Positions 17,413-29,176 are shown, numbered from the stretch's first letter. The stretch is 64,000 bases of DNA from Stenotrophomonas sp. VV52 (GCF_002893095.1 NZ_PKQQ01000008.1:1-64000), one strand, 5' to 3'. Notes: generated by a model not told the origin, from the letters alone. Numbers and translations: made by a program.

Positions 17413-18335
17413 TTGGGTTCGAACTCCTTCGGCGCGTCACGGCCGAGCAGGTAGCGGGCCGGGTTGTTGTCCAGTTTGTCGCTGACCCGGCGCAGGTCGC
17501 GGATCAGTCCGCGCAGTTCGGTCAGGGTCGGGCCGAGCTGGGCCAGGCCGTCGTTGGCGAAGCTGTTGATCGCCGCCCGGTTCTCGCCAAGGATGGAATC
17601 GGCACTGCCGGCGGCCGAGTCGAGCTTGGTCAGGGTGGTTTCCAGCTTGTCCAGGATCGGCGGCAGCTGCTGCACCAGGTTGGTGTCCAGGCGCTTGATG
17701 GTGCCGTTGGTGGTCTTGAGCGTGTCGTCCAGGCTGCGCGCGGCGTCACGCGCGCTCATCAGCAGTGCCTGGGTGCCCTGATCGCGGTCGGCCAGGCCGC
17801 CGCTGATGGTCTCCAGGTTGGCCAGGGTGGCGTTGATGCTGGCCACGTTGCGGTCGCTCAGCACCTGGTCCATGCGCTCGACGATGCGGTTGGCGACGTC
17901 GGTGATGTTCTGCAGCGCCGACGGCGTGGTCGGAATGATAGGGGCCGGGTCGCGGTTCACCGCGGTCAACGCCTGCGCCTGCGGGGTACCGCCGCTGAGT
18001 TGGATGATCGAGGGACCGGTCAGGCTGGTGATGGCCAGCTTGGCGCGGGTGTCCGTCTTGACCGGGGTGTTGGAGTTCAGGCGGATGCGGGCCACCACCT
18101 GGCGCGGGTCGTCCGGCACTAGGTTGAGTTCGGTGATCGAGCCGACCGCGATGCCGTTGTACTGCACCGGGCTGCCCACGGAGAGGCCGGTGACGGCCTC
18201 GCGGAACACCACGCGGTACTCGGTCCAGGTGCGGTCGGAGGAGTACTTGGCCGCCCACAACCCGAACGCCAGCAGTGCCAGCCCGACGATGATGGTGAAG
18301 GCGCCGATCAGTACGTAATTGGCTTTGGTTTCCAT
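17409..18335 (-). CDS. mlaD: MlaD-family (MCE domain) lipid-binding protein
   Basis: This 308-residue protein has one N-terminal membrane helix (YVLIGAFTIIVGLALLAFGL) and a single MCE domain at about 38-115 (VSGLSVGSPVQYNG-like segment read as GLSVGSPVQYNGIAVGSI). A long alpha-helical C-terminal region (about 140-300) resembles the helical needles that let MCE proteins form a tunnel across the periplasm. It is the substrate-binding part of the Mla-like transporter. Its gene overlaps the downstream lipoprotein gene by four bases and follows the ATPase gene by three. Confidence 0.9.
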   Translation of the reverse strand: METKANYVLIGAFTIIVGLALLAFGLWAAKYSSDRTWTEYRVVFREAVTGLSVGSPVQYNGIAVGSITELNLVPDDPRQVVARIRLNSNTPVKTDTRAKLAITSLTGPSIIQLSGGTPQAQALTAVNRDPAPIIPTTPSALQNITDVANRIVERMDQVLSDRNVASINATLANLETISGGLADRDQGTQALLMSARDAARSLDDTLKTTNGTIKRLDTNLVQQLPPILDKLETTLTKLDSAAGSADSILGENRAAINSFANDGLAQLGPTLTELRGLIRDLRRVSDKLDNNPARYLLGRDAPKEFEPK

Positions 18336-18338
18336 GGC

Positions 18339-19169
18339 TTACTCGCTCTTCTGCTTTGCGTCGCGTGCAGCACGCGCGCGCGGTCCGTGGAAATATTCCT
18401 GGATCCACGGATGGTCCAGTTGTTCGATCTCGTGCAACGGGGCGTTGGCGATCACCTTGCGGTCGGCCAGTACCGCCACGCGGTCGCAGATCGCATACAG
18501 CGTGTCCAGGTCGTGGGTGATCAGCATCACGGTCAGGCCCAGCGCTTCCTGCAGGGTCTTGATCAGGCGGTCGAAGGCGGCCGCGCCGATCGGGTCGAGC
18601 CCGGCAGTGGGTTCATCCAGGAACAGCAGGGGCGGGTCCAGCGCCAGCGCACGGGCCAGGCCGGCGCGCTTGCGCATGCCGCCGGACAGCTGCGAGGGCA
18701 GCTTGTTGATCGCATCGGCGGGCAGGCCGGCCAGTTTCACCTTGAGCAGGGCCAGCTCGTAATGCCAGCGCTCGGGCAGCTCGCCGTGGTGCTCCTTCAG
18801 CGGCACCTGCACGTTCTCGCCGACGGTCATCGAGGAGAACAGCGCGCCGTCCTGGAACAGTACGCCGGTGTTGCGTTCGATGTGCAGGCGGTCGGCGCGG
18901 TTGTCCGAACGTGCGTCCACGCCGAGCACTTCGATCTGGCCTTCGTCGGGATGGCGCAGGCCGAGGATGCTGCGCATCAGCACCGACTTGCCGGTACCCG
19001 AGCCGCCGACCACGCCGAGGATCTCGCCGCGGCGCACGTCCAGATCCAGCCCGTCGTGCACGACCTGGCTGCCGAAGCGGTTGGTGAGCCCGCGCACGCG
19101 GATCGCCAGCCCTTGGTCGTCGGCCAGTTCGGTGCGGGTGTCTTGTTCAGGGGCGGCCGTGGTCGTCAT
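18339..19169 (-). CDS. mlaF: ABC transporter ATPase, MlaF-like
   Basis: This 276-residue cytoplasmic ATPase drives the lipid transporter. It has Walker A GGSGTGKS at 55-62, the ABC signature LSGGMRKRAG, Walker B LLFLDEPTAGLDP and the switch ITHDLDTL. The GMRKR variant of the signature is typical of the MlaF branch. The start at 19169 shares ATGA with the stop codon of the permease gene; the frame stays open to 19193, but that would lie inside the permease gene. A short charged C-terminal tail follows the core. Confidence 0.93.
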   Translation of the reverse strand: MTTTAAPEQDTRTELADDQGLAIRVRGLTNRFGSQVVHDGLDLDVRRGEILGVVGGSGTGKSVLMRSILGLRHPDEGQIEVLGVDARSDNRADRLHIERNTGVLFQDGALFSSMTVGENVQVPLKEHHGELPERWHYELALLKVKLAGLPADAINKLPSQLSGGMRKRAGLARALALDPPLLFLDEPTAGLDPIGAAAFDRLIKTLQEALGLTVMLITHDLDTLYAICDRVAVLADRKVIANAPLHEIEQLDHPWIQEYFHGPRARAARDAKQKSE

Positions 19170-20281
19170 CACCAGTCCATGTGCATGAACCACAACGCGG
19201 CGAACGCGTCGATGATGATCACCAGCGAGATGGTCTGCACCACGCTGGACGTGGTGCGCTCGCCGACCGACTGCGCGGTGCCTTCCACCTTCAGCCCTTC
19301 CAGGCAGCCGATCAGGCCGATCACCGCGGCGAACACCGGCGCTTTGGCCAGGCCCACGAGCATGTGCCGCACTTCAATGGTGTCGTGCAGGCGCGCCAGG
19401 TACATCTGGGGCGGAATATCCAGGTCGAACGCGCCGACGGTGACGCCGCCGGCCAGGCCGGCGATCATCGCGATGAAGGTCAGCAGCGGCAGGGTGATGA
19501 GCAGCGCGATCAGGCGCGGCAGCACCAGCAGGTCGACCGGGTCCAGGCCGAGGGTCTGGATCGCGTCGATCTCCTCGCGCGCCTTCATCGAGCCGATCTG
19601 CGCGGTGAATGCGCTGGCGGTGCGGCCGGCCAGCACGATGGCGGTGAGCAGCACGGCGAATTCGCGCAGGAAGGCGATGCTGACCAGTTCCACCACGTAA
19701 ATTTCGGCGCCGAAGTCGCGCAGGATGGTCGAGCCGAGGAAGGCGATCACCGCGCCGACCAGGTAGGACAGCAGCGCCACCAGCGGCACCGCGTCCAGGC
19801 CGACCTGCTCCATGTGGTGCACGGTGGAGGTGAGCCGGAAACGACGCGGTTCGCGGATCAGGCGCCCGGCCTTGACCAGGTTCTCGCCGAGGAAGCTGGC
19901 CAGCGCCACGATGTTGTGGGCGGTGGCATGCACGCTGACGCCCAGGCGTTCGAGCGCGGCCAGCACGCCGAAGTCGCGCTTGGCCTTGGGCCGGTCGTCG
20001 GCGACCTCTTCGATGGTGCAGACCAGCGCGCGGTGTTCCTCGCGGAAGGTGAGCGCGTCTTCGCCCAGGTCCGCGCGATGGGCCACGCGCAGCACCTGCA
20101 GCACGCCGGCCGAGTCCAGCTGGGTGATGCCGCTGGCGTCGATCCCGGTGACCTTTTCCGGCCCGGCGCGCAGGACTTCGGCCGCATCCAGCGCGGTGCG
20201 CAACGTCCACTGGCCAGACAAGAGGATCTTGCCGGGGTCCTGTGGATCCTGTTCGAGGTGGGGGGCGTTGTCGGGCGTCAT
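19169..20281 (-). CDS. mlaE: MlaE-like permease with an N-terminal STAS domain
   Basis: This 370-residue protein fuses a STAS domain (about residues 10-95, with IDASGITQLDSAGVLQVLR) to a five-span MlaE permease domain (about 130-370, with GRTASAFTAQIGSMKAREEI and QTLGLDP). In E. coli the STAS part is a separate protein, MlaB, that regulates the ATPase; here it is built in. The start at 20281 has GGAG six bases upstream; a second ATG at 20299 is less likely. It is the first gene of the operon and is divergent from the ThrE-like exporter gene. Confidence 0.9.
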   Translation of the reverse strand: MTPDNAPHLEQDPQDPGKILLSGQWTLRTALDAAEVLRAGPEKVTGIDASGITQLDSAGVLQVLRVAHRADLGEDALTFREEHRALVCTIEEVADDRPKAKRDFGVLAALERLGVSVHATAHNIVALASFLGENLVKAGRLIREPRRFRLTSTVHHMEQVGLDAVPLVALLSYLVGAVIAFLGSTILRDFGAEIYVVELVSIAFLREFAVLLTAIVLAGRTASAFTAQIGSMKAREEIDAIQTLGLDPVDLLVLPRLIALLITLPLLTFIAMIAGLAGGVTVGAFDLDIPPQMYLARLHDTIEVRHMLVGLAKAPVFAAVIGLIGCLEGLKVEGTAQSVGERTTSSVVQTISLVIIIDAFAALWFMHMDW

Positions 20282-20304
20282 GGCGTCTCCACGCAGCATA
20301 ACCT

Positions 20305-20343
20305 GTCTACGTGTAGACCCCGTAGTGCCGGCCGCTGGCCGGC
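20305..20343 (+). repeat. SMAG/REP-type palindromes
   Basis: GTCTAC and GTAGAC (20305-20318) form a small inverted pair, followed at 20322 by GTAGTGCCGGCCGCTGGCCG, whose stem is GCCGGCC, loop GCT, GGCCGGC. Unlike most copies in this window it lies between divergent genes. Confidence 0.75.
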
Positions 20344-20371
20344 TTCCCTGATGCGGGTAATACTACGCCGC

Positions 20372-21631
20372 ATGTCTGCCGACGCACCCGCCATTGCAAC
20401 CCCTCCGGCCACCTACGCACAGCGGGTGGCTTTCGTGTCCGAAATCGCCGGGCGGCTGCACAGCTACGGCACCACCGCCCAGCGGCTGGAGGCCGCGGTA
20501 GTGGCGCTGGCGCAGCGGCTGGACCTGGACTGCGAGCCCTGGTCGAATCCGACCGGGCTGATCCTGAGCTTCAGCGACCCGACCAAGGCGATCGGTTCGT
20601 CGGACATCACGCGCGTGATCCGGCTGGCACCGGGCGAAAACGACCTGCACAAACTCAGCATTGCCGACCAGATCACCGACGCGGTGGCCAACGGCACCAT
20701 GAGCATCGCCCAGGGGCATACCGCACTGCGGCAACTGGACAAGGATCCCGGCCGGCGCGGCAAGATCCGCATGATCCTGTCCTACAGCCTGGGGGCGGCC
20801 GGCGTGGCCGGGTTGTGGAAGCTGCCCTGGCTGGATATCGCCACGGCCGGCGTGATCGGGCTGCTGATCGGATTGATGACGCTGATCACCGACCGTCGCC
20901 CGGCCAGCCGCGAGGCGAGCGAGGCATTGGCCGCATTGCTGGCCGGTACCGTTGCGGCGCTGGTGGCTTCGTTCGTGGGCGCGCTGAACCTCAATACGGT
21001 GATCATCGCCTCGCTGGTGGTGATGCTGCCCGGTATGTCGCTGACCAACGCGGTGAATGAACTGGCCAGCCAGCACTGGGTATCGGGCACGGCGCGTTTC
21101 GCCGGTGCGATCACCACCATTCTGAAACTGACCGTGGGTGCGGTGATCGCGGTGACGCTGTCGGGCATTTTCGGCCTGGACCCGCTGGTGCGCGCGTCGC
21201 GACCGCAGGATGCGTGGGTGGAATGGAGCGCGCTGCTGCTGGCGGCATTTGCGTTCGCGATGCTGTTCAAGGCCAGCCGTCGCGATTATCCGTGGGTGAT
21301 TGCCGCGTCTGTGGCCGGGTATGCGATTTCAAAATTCGCCGGGCAGGCATGGGGTATGCCGGCAGGGATTTTCATGTCGGCGATGGTGATGACCGCGGCG
21401 GGCAATCTGTTCGGGCGGCTGATGCAGCGCCCGGGGGCGATCATCCGGCTGCCGGGCATCATCATGCTGGTGCCGGGCAGTACCAGCCTGCGCGGGGTGC
21501 TGACCCTGGTGCAGCAGCAGGACATGGGCGCGGGGCAGGTGGTGTTGATGACGGTGTTGAATGTGGTGATGGCGCTGGTGGCCGGGTTGTTGTTTGGCAA
21601 TCTATTGTTCCCGGCCAGAAAGAATCTGTGA
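20372..21631 (+). CDS. ThrE / YjjP-YjjB family exporter
   Basis: This protein of about 419 residues fuses the two halves of the threonine/serine exporter family. The N-terminal half (YjjP-like, about 15-250) starts with a soluble region containing GRLHSYGTTAQRLE, and it is followed by membrane helices and a YjjB-like half (about 270-415) with PGIIMLVPGSTSLRGVL. About ten membrane spans are expected. The family exports threonine and serine or, for YjjPB, succinate; the substrate here is not known. The start is uncertain: an ATG at 20351 gives seven more residues, and neither has a clear ribosome-binding site. Confidence 0.85.
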   Translation: MSADAPAIATPPATYAQRVAFVSEIAGRLHSYGTTAQRLEAAVVALAQRLDLDCEPWSNPTGLILSFSDPTKAIGSSDITRVIRLAPGENDLHKLSIADQITDAVANGTMSIAQGHTALRQLDKDPGRRGKIRMILSYSLGAAGVAGLWKLPWLDIATAGVIGLLIGLMTLITDRRPASREASEALAALLAGTVAALVASFVGALNLNTVIIASLVVMLPGMSLTNAVNELASQHWVSGTARFAGAITTILKLTVGAVIAVTLSGIFGLDPLVRASRPQDAWVEWSALLLAAFAFAMLFKASRRDYPWVIAASVAGYAISKFAGQAWGMPAGIFMSAMVMTAAGNLFGRLMQRPGAIIRLPGIIMLVPGSTSLRGVLTLVQQQDMGAGQVVLMTVLNVVMALVAGLLFGNLLFPARKNL

Positions 21632-21650
21632 GTTTCTGAGAGGTTCCCAA

Positions 21651-21673
21651 GGACACGCATGGCGTGTCTCTAC
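21651..21673 (-). repeat. SMAG/REP-type palindrome
   Basis: On the minus strand the element reads GTAGAGACACGCCATGCGTG, with stem GACACGC and GCGTGTC. It lies between the convergent ThrE-like and H-NS-like genes. Confidence 0.75.
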
Positions 21674-21707
21674 GCGTGGATTTGCGCAAAAACGCATTCG
21701 GGCGGAC

Positions 21708-21738
21708 AAAAAAAACGCCGGCATATCGCCGGCGTTTT
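21708..21738. terminator. Bidirectional terminator for the H-NS-like and ThrE-like genes
   Basis: AAAACGCCGGC (21712-21722) pairs perfectly with GCCGGCGTTTT (21728-21738) around ATATC. On the minus strand the stem is followed by a run of eight T. This is the clear end of the H-NS-like transcript and may also stop transcription from the other side. Confidence 0.9.
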
Positions 21739-21764
21739 CAATGCGTGCGCCAGGGGCGCGCCGC

Positions 21765-22139
21765 TTACTTCTTGATCAGGAAATCTTCCAGCTTCTTGCC
21801 CTTGGTGGTGTGCGCGGCCAGCCAGCGCGGCTGCTTGCCACGACCGGTCCAGGTTTCCTTGGGATTGGCCGGGTTGCGGTACTTCGGGGCAACCTTGCCA
21901 AGCACGCGAACCGGCTTGGCAGGCGCGGCCTTGGTCGCCTTGCCGGCGCGGCCGCGGGTGGGGGCTGCAACGCCCGCCACTTCTTCCAGGGTGTAGCCGT
22001 TGGCCTTGGCCAGCTTGCTCAACTGGGCCCGGACCTTGGTGAGGGCCGGACGCTTTGCGACGATGGTCTGCTGCTTCTTGGCGTTCTTGATCAGGGCGCC
22101 CAGCTCTTTGGCGGACAAACCACTCAGGTCAATACTCAT
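21765..22139 (-). CDS. H-NS family histone-like nucleoid protein
   Basis: This 124-residue basic protein has an N-terminal oligomerisation helix region (SIDLSGLSAKELGALIKNAKK), a lysine/alanine-rich linker (about 65-85), and a C-terminal H-NS DNA-binding block with PKYRNPANPKETWTGRGKQP. Such proteins bind AT-rich DNA and silence acquired genes; Xanthomonas relatives (XrvA type) also affect virulence. CGGAG lies six bases before the ATG at 22139. The gene stands alone with its own terminator. Confidence 0.92.
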   Translation of the reverse strand: MSIDLSGLSAKELGALIKNAKKQQTIVAKRPALTKVRAQLSKLAKANGYTLEEVAGVAAPTRGRAGKATKAAPAKPVRVLGKVAPKYRNPANPKETWTGRGKQPRWLAAHTTKGKKLEDFLIKK

Positions 22140-22263
22140 CAACTACTCCGGAATCTAAAAAGAACGGCGGGGTGTGGCCAGTCCCTGGCATCGGCAACAG
22201 CATACATTCTCATTTGCCGCATGCACAGCCAGTAGGAATAATCAATGGAAATGGGACAATTAA

Positions 22264-22287
22264 ATGCCGGGGTCTTTCACCCGGCAT
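22264..22287 (-). terminator. Hairpin after proS
   Basis: ATGCCGGG (22264-22271) and CCCGGCAT (22280-22287) form a stem with an eight-base loop, seven bases beyond the proS stop. The T content after it on the minus strand is only moderate (TTAATTG), so termination is likely but not strong. Confidence 0.5.
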
Positions 22288-22293
22288 CCGTCA

Positions 22294-23985
22294 TCATTTC
22301 GCAAACTTCGCCATCAGCCCGGCGCGGTCCAGGCTTTCCGCTTCACTGGCCGTGCGCGCACGGTATTCGAACGTGCCGGCAGCCAGGCCACGTTCGGACA
22401 CCACCACGCGGTGCGGCACGCCGATCAGTTCGATGTCGGCGAACATGTTGCCCGGGCGCAGGCCACGGTCGTCCAGTGCCGCATCCAGACCGGCGGCCTG
22501 CAGCTCGGCGAGCAGTTCGGCGGCGGCCGCGGAAACGCTTTCGTCCTGCTTCGGGTTGATCACGCACACCACCACCTGCCACGGCGCCATCGCGTCCGGC
22601 CAGATAATGCCGGCGTCGTCATGGTTCTGCTCGATGGCCGCGGCCACGATGCGCGAAATGCCGATGCCGTAGCAGCCCATCGCCATCACCTGCGCCTTGC
22701 CGTTCTCGTCCAGCACGGTGGCATTCAATGCCTGCGCATACTGGCGACCGAGCTGGAACACGTGGCCCACTTCAATGCCACGGGCCACGCGCAGTTCGCC
22801 ACCGTCGGCGGCGCGGTCGCCTTCCTTCGCGTTGCGGATGTCGGCCACTTCCGGTTCGGGCAGGTCGCGGCCCCAATTTACGCCGGCAATGTGGAAACCG
22901 GCTTCATTGGCACCGACCACGAAGTCGGCCATGGCTGCAACGTCGCGATCGGCCACGACGCGGATCGGCTGGGCGGGGTTGAGCGGGCCCAGGAAGCCCG
23001 GCTCGCTGCCCAGGTGGGTGGCGATTTCTGCTTCGCCGGCCATGCGGTAGCCCTGCAGGCCGTCCACCTTGCCCAGTTTGATTTCATTGACGTCGTGGTC
23101 GCCGCGCACCAGCGCCAGCACGAAGCCGGCCTCGGTCATTACCGCGATGGACTTCACCGTGCGCGAAAGCTCGATGCCGAGCAGGGCGGCCACTGCTTCG
23201 CAGGTCCTCTGGGTGGGGGTTTCCACCTTGCGCAGCGCCTCGCCGGCGGCCGCGCGCGGGCCGGGGGCTGCGGCAACGGCCGCTTCCATGTTGGCCGCGT
23301 AGTCCGAACCGGTGGAGAACACCAGCGCGTCTTCGCCGGAGTCGGCGATCACGTGGAATTCCTGCGAGGCGTCGCCGCCGATCGCGCCGGAATCAGCCTG
23401 CACCATGCGGAAGTCCAGGCCCAGGCGGGTGAACACGCGGGCGTAGGCGGCCTTCATGTTCTCGTACTCGCGCACCAGGCACTCGTCGTCCAGGTGGAAG
23501 GAGTAGGCGTCCTTCATCAGGAACTCGCGCGCGCGCATCACGCCGAAGCGCGGGCGGATCTCGTCGCGGAACTTGGTCTGGATCTGGAAGAAGTTGACCG
23601 GCAGCTGCTTGTAGCTGGACAGCTCCTGGCGCGCGAAATCGGCCGCGGCCTCTTCAGCGGTGGGGCTGTAGCAGAACACCTGCTCCTTGCGGTCCTTGAT
23701 CTTGAGCAGCTGCGGGCCGAACTTTTCCCAGCGGCCGGTGGCTTCCCACAGCTCCTTGGGCTGGATGGTCGGCACCTGGAATTCCACGGCGCCGGCATTT
23801 TCCATTTCCTCGCGCACGATGCGCTCGACCTTGCGCAGCACGCGCAGGCCCAGCGGCGACCAGATGTACAGCCCCGAGGCCAGCTTGCGGATCATGCCCG
23901 CGCGCAGCATCAGCCGGTGGCTGGTGAGCTCGGCATCGCTGGGGGTTTCCTTGGTGGTACGCAGGTGGAACTGGGAGAGGCGCAT
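22294..23985 (-). CDS. proS: Prolyl-tRNA synthetase, bacterial type
   Basis: This 563-residue class II aminoacyl-tRNA synthetase charges tRNA-Pro. The N-terminus [19 protein letters not shown] and the motif 2 region [21 protein letters not shown] are diagnostic, and the length matches the bacterial type with an inserted editing domain (about 225-405), which clears mischarged alanine. The C-terminal anticodon-binding domain begins near [12 protein letters not shown]. It lies downstream of a small DUF4124 gene on the same strand, 61 bases away. Confidence 0.97.
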   Translation of the reverse strand: MRLSQFHLRTTKETPSDAELTSHRLMLRAGMIRKLASGLYIWSPLGLRVLRKVERIVREEMENAGAVEFQVPTIQPKELWEATGRWEKFGPQLLKIKDRKEQVFCYSPTAEEAAADFARQELSSYKQLPVNFFQIQTKFRDEIRPRFGVMRAREFLMKDAYSFHLDDECLVREYENMKAAYARVFTRLGLDFRMVQADSGAIGGDASQEFHVIADSGEDALVFSTGSDYAANMEAAVAAAPGPRAAAGEALRKVETPTQRTCEAVAALLGIELSRTVKSIAVMTEAGFVLALVRGDHDVNEIKLGKVDGLQGYRMAGEAEIATHLGSEPGFLGPLNPAQPIRVVADRDVAAMADFVVGANEAGFHIAGVNWGRDLPEPEVADIRNAKEGDRAADGGELRVARGIEVGHVFQLGRQYAQALNATVLDENGKAQVMAMGCYGIGISRIVAAAIEQNHDDAGIIWPDAMAPWQVVVCVINPKQDESVSAAAAELLAELQAAGLDAALDDRGLRPGNMFADIELIGVPHRVVVSERGLAAGTFEYRARTASEAESLDRAGLMAKFAK

Positions 23986-24046
23986 CGTCGGCTTCGCTGA
24001 ACGGCGGAAACCTATATTCTGACACGACCCTCCCGTGTATGGCCTG

Positions 24047-24427
24047 TCAGGCCGCCGGCTTGCAGTACGCCTTGATGGCTGCTTCAGCCAGGCCCTTCTG
24101 GGCCGTGCGCTGGTCCGCGTCCAGCGCCTTGTCGGGCTTGCCGTCGCCGTCGGTGTCCTGCATCACATCGCCCTTGCCGTTGAGCAGGGTCAGGTTGTTG
24201 CGGGCATTGGTGCAGTCGGTCGACTCGGCGGGGGCCGCTGCCTTGGCCGTGACGGGGCCGGCGGCCGGGTCGCGGTTCTGGATCTGGCGCTGCTCGGCCT
24301 GCTGGCCGGTGGGCGGCTTCTCGGAATACTGGGTGACGCCATTGGCGTCTTTCCACTTGTAGACGTTTCCGGCGCTGGCCGTAGCGCTGGCGAGCAGCAG
24401 GCAGCACACGAGGGGCAGGGCACGCAT
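24047..24427 (-). CDS. Secreted DUF4124-domain protein
   Basis: This 126-residue protein has a signal peptide ([18 protein letters not shown]) followed at once by the DUF4124 core [20 protein letters not shown], a short domain common in periplasmic proteins of gamma- and betaproteobacteria with no settled function. The rest is hydrophilic, with [10 protein letters not shown] that looks like a calcium-binding loop, and ends in YCKPAA. Two cysteines (in DCTNA and YCKP) may pair. CGGAG precedes the ATG. It lies 61 bases upstream of proS and may be cotranscribed with it. Confidence 0.85.
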   Translation of the reverse strand: MRALPLVCCLLLASATASAGNVYKWKDANGVTQYSEKPPTGQQAEQRQIQNRDPAAGPVTAKAAAPAESTDCTNARNNLTLLNGKGDVMQDTDGDGKPDKALDADQRTAQKGLAEAAIKAYCKPAA

Positions 24428-24517
24428 GGCAACTCCGGGCAGCAAGGGGTCAGGTGCGCGATTGCAGCATTCCCGCCCGGCGCTGGCAAGCCTCCCCCCA
24501 AACCGGGCCGCAGCCAC

Positions 24518-24523
24518 TAAACT
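24518..24523 (+). promoter_or_regulatory. Candidate -10 of a leaderless promoter for pssA
   Basis: TAAACT lies exactly six bases before the ATG at 24530. No Shine-Dalgarno sequence and no clear -35 are visible. Confidence 0.35.
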
Positions 24524-24529
24524 GGCCGC

Positions 24530-25309
24530 ATGGATCAGATGAAACCCCCGCCGCGCTCGCGCAGCATTTACCTGTTGCCCAACCTGTTCACCACGGCCGG
24601 CCTGTTCGCGGGGTTCTACGCGATCATCGCCGCCGCCAATGGCGACTTCGTCAATGCCGCCATTGCGGTGTTCGTGGCAGCGGTCATGGACGGCCTGGAC
24701 GGCCGCGTGGCCCGGCTGACCGGCACCAGCAGCGAATTCGGCGTGCAGTACGACTCGCTGGCCGACCTGGTCAGCTTCGGCATGGCCCCGGCGCTGGTGA
24801 TGTACCACTGGTCGCTGTCGTGGCTGAAGTTCGACGACCCGATCATGGGCCGGGTGGGCTGGGCGGTGGCCTTCCTGTATGCGGCCTGCGCGGCGCTGCG
24901 CCTGGCCCGCTTCAACACCCAGGTCAGCGTGGTCGACAAGCGCTGGTTCATCGGCCTGGCCAGCCCGGCGGCCGCCGGTCTGATGATGTCCTTCGTATGG
25001 GCCTTCGCCGACGGCGCGCTGGGCTGGGATGGCAATGAACTGCGCTACGTGGCGCTGGGCGTGACCCTGATCGCTGCCCTGCTGATGGTCAGCCGGATCC
25101 GCTTCTGGAGCTTCAAGGGTGGCGGCGAGAAGGGCCCGCGCGCCGACCGCGTGCCGTTCCTGGCGCTGGCGCTGGTGCCGATCGCCATTGCGATCATGGT
25201 CATCGACCTGCCGCGCGTGCTGTTCGCGATGGGCGTGATCTATGCGCTGTCCGGCCCGGTCAGCTGGATCTGGCAGCGCACCCGCAAGTCGGCCGAGCCG
25301 ACCGCGTGA
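24530..25309 (+). CDS. pssA: CDP-diacylglycerol-serine O-phosphatidyltransferase
   Basis: This 259-residue integral membrane CDP-alcohol phosphotransferase joins CDP-diacylglycerol and serine to form phosphatidylserine, the precursor of phosphatidylethanolamine. The signature D54-x2-D57-G-R-x-A-R-x8-G71-x3-D75-x3-D79 is complete (DGLDGRVAR, then DSLAD). About eight membrane spans are expected. The membrane-bound Bacillus/Xanthomonas type is meant, not the soluble E. coli enzyme. It is the first gene of a three-gene overlapping operon with a small unknown protein and rimI. The mRNA may be leaderless. Confidence 0.93.
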   Translation: MDQMKPPPRSRSIYLLPNLFTTAGLFAGFYAIIAAANGDFVNAAIAVFVAAVMDGLDGRVARLTGTSSEFGVQYDSLADLVSFGMAPALVMYHWSLSWLKFDDPIMGRVGWAVAFLYAACAALRLARFNTQVSVVDKRWFIGLASPAAAGLMMSFVWAFADGALGWDGNELRYVALGVTLIAALLMVSRIRFWSFKGGGEKGPRADRVPFLALALVPIAIAIMVIDLPRVLFAMGVIYALSGPVSWIWQRTRKSAEPTA

Positions 25310-25788
25310 GCGCGCCGGCCGCCCCGCCACTGTGGACCCCCGCCCAGCAGTCCTGGCTGCAGGCGATGGGGTACACGGTGTTCGTGGACGGCAGCGTCGA
25401 AGCGGGCCCCGAACCGGTGGTCGAGCTGGGCACGATCCCGGCGGTAGAGCCGGGCCCTGCCCGGCTGAACGAAGCCAATCCCCGTCAGGACGCAATCCCC
25501 ACCCGCGACCCGGGTCCGGCCACCCCCCCTCGCCGCAACGCGCCGGCGGCCGAAGCTCCCGCCGCGCCCACACCCGCGCCCACCCGCACCGGCGCCCGCC
25601 GCCCGGCCGTCCGCATGCCGCCGCCGCTGCAGATCGCCCTGCTGCGCGCGTCCGGCTGCAATCCGAACGATCCTGACACCCAGGCGTTGATGGCCAGCTG
25701 GAACCTGGACGAGCTGCGCGGCAACGCGGCCGCCAAGCGCGCGCTGTGGCCGCAGTTGAGGGCACTGCGCAAGCGGGGCACCGCGTGA
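25306..25788 (+). CDS. Small protein of unknown function between pssA and rimI
   Basis: This 160-residue protein starts at a GTG overlapping the pssA stop and ends overlapping the rimI start. It has three parts: a short N-terminal segment (WTPAQQSWLQAMGYTVFVDG), a proline/alanine-rich linker (about 45-105), and a basic helical C-terminal part (about 106-160, LQIALLRASGCNPNDPDTQA then MASWNLDEL and RALWPQLRALRKRG). I recognise no family. No signal peptide or membrane span is visible. Tight coupling to rimI suggests a ribosome-related or acetylation-related role, which is only an inference. Confidence 0.7.
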   Translation: MSAPAAPPLWTPAQQSWLQAMGYTVFVDGSVEAGPEPVVELGTIPAVEPGPARLNEANPRQDAIPTRDPGPATPPRRNAPAAEAPAAPTPAPTRTGARRPAVRMPPPLQIALLRASGCNPNDPDTQALMASWNLDELRGNAAAKRALWPQLRALRKRGTA

Positions 25789-26282
25789 GCGCGGTCAGCT
25801 CGCCGCGCCCGCCGGCGCTGCGCGCACTGCGCGAGGCCGATCTTGATGCGGTGATGGAAATCGAACTGCGCGGCTACCCGTTCCCGTGGACGCGCGGCAT
25901 CTTCGTGGATTGCCTGCGCGCCGGGTATCCGGCGTTGGCGATGGAAGACGATGGCGTACTGGTTGGCTACGGCGTGCTCAGCATCGCTGCCGACGAAGCG
26001 CATGTACTCAATGTCTGCATCGATCCGTACAGCCAGACCCGTGGCCTGGGGCGGAGACTGTTCCGCGCGCTGGTGAAGCTGGCGCGCGACCACGGCGCGC
26101 AGCGTGTGTTCCTGGAAGTGCGCCCGTCCAACACGCCCGCGGTGGCGCTGTACCACAGCGAAGGATTCAATGAGATTGGCCGTCGGCCGCGGTATTACCC
26201 GGCCAAGGACGGACGCGAAGATGCGCTGGTGATGGCGATGGAACTGGTGGACGACGACATCACGGTGATGCCGCCGTTGTGA
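25785..26282 (+). CDS. rimI: Ribosomal-protein-alanine N-acetyltransferase
   Basis: This 165-residue GNAT acetyltransferase is of the RimI type, which acetylates the N-terminal alanine of ribosomal protein S18. Seen are the acetyl-CoA loop QTRGLGRRLFRALV, the LNVCIDP strand before it, and the typical end FLEVRPSNTPAVALYHSEGF with YYPAKDGREDALVM. The start is the GTG at 25785, overlapping the preceding gene by four bases. It is the last gene of the pssA operon and converges with valS across a REP element. Confidence 0.9.
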   Translation: MSAVSSPRPPALRALREADLDAVMEIELRGYPFPWTRGIFVDCLRAGYPALAMEDDGVLVGYGVLSIAADEAHVLNVCIDPYSQTRGLGRRLFRALVKLARDHGAQRVFLEVRPSNTPAVALYHSEGFNEIGRRPRYYPAKDGREDALVMAMELVDDDITVMPPL

Positions 26283-26289
26283 TCGGCGC

Positions 26290-26312
26290 AGCCACGCAGG
26301 GCGTGGCTCTAC
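26290..26312 (-). repeat. SMAG/REP-type palindrome
   Basis: On the minus strand it reads GTAGAGCCACGCCCTGCGTG, with stem AGCCACGC and GCGTGGCT. The same 20 bases occur in the cluster near 16.7 kb. It sits between convergent rimI and valS. Confidence 0.75.
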
Positions 26313-26317
26313 CCGAA

Positions 26318-26339
26318 GGTGGCGACAAACGCCGCCACC
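26318..26339. terminator. Weak hairpin between rimI and valS
   Basis: GGTGGCG (26318-26324) pairs with CGCCACC (26333-26339). It lies twelve bases from the valS stop codon; no T tract is present. Confidence 0.35.
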
Positions 26340-26350
26340 CCGATTCCTGA

Positions 26351-29176
<2,826 letters not shown>

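Noticed and set aside
19181..20350. Upstream continuation of the ThrE-like frame through the mlaE gene
   Set aside because: It is antisense to a well supported MlaE permease, and the exporter family begins near residue 1 of the 20372 start.
24428..25765. Upstream continuation of the DUF4124 frame opposite pssA
   Set aside because: A signal peptide and CGGAG mark the true start at 24427; the rest is antisense to pssA and its neighbour.
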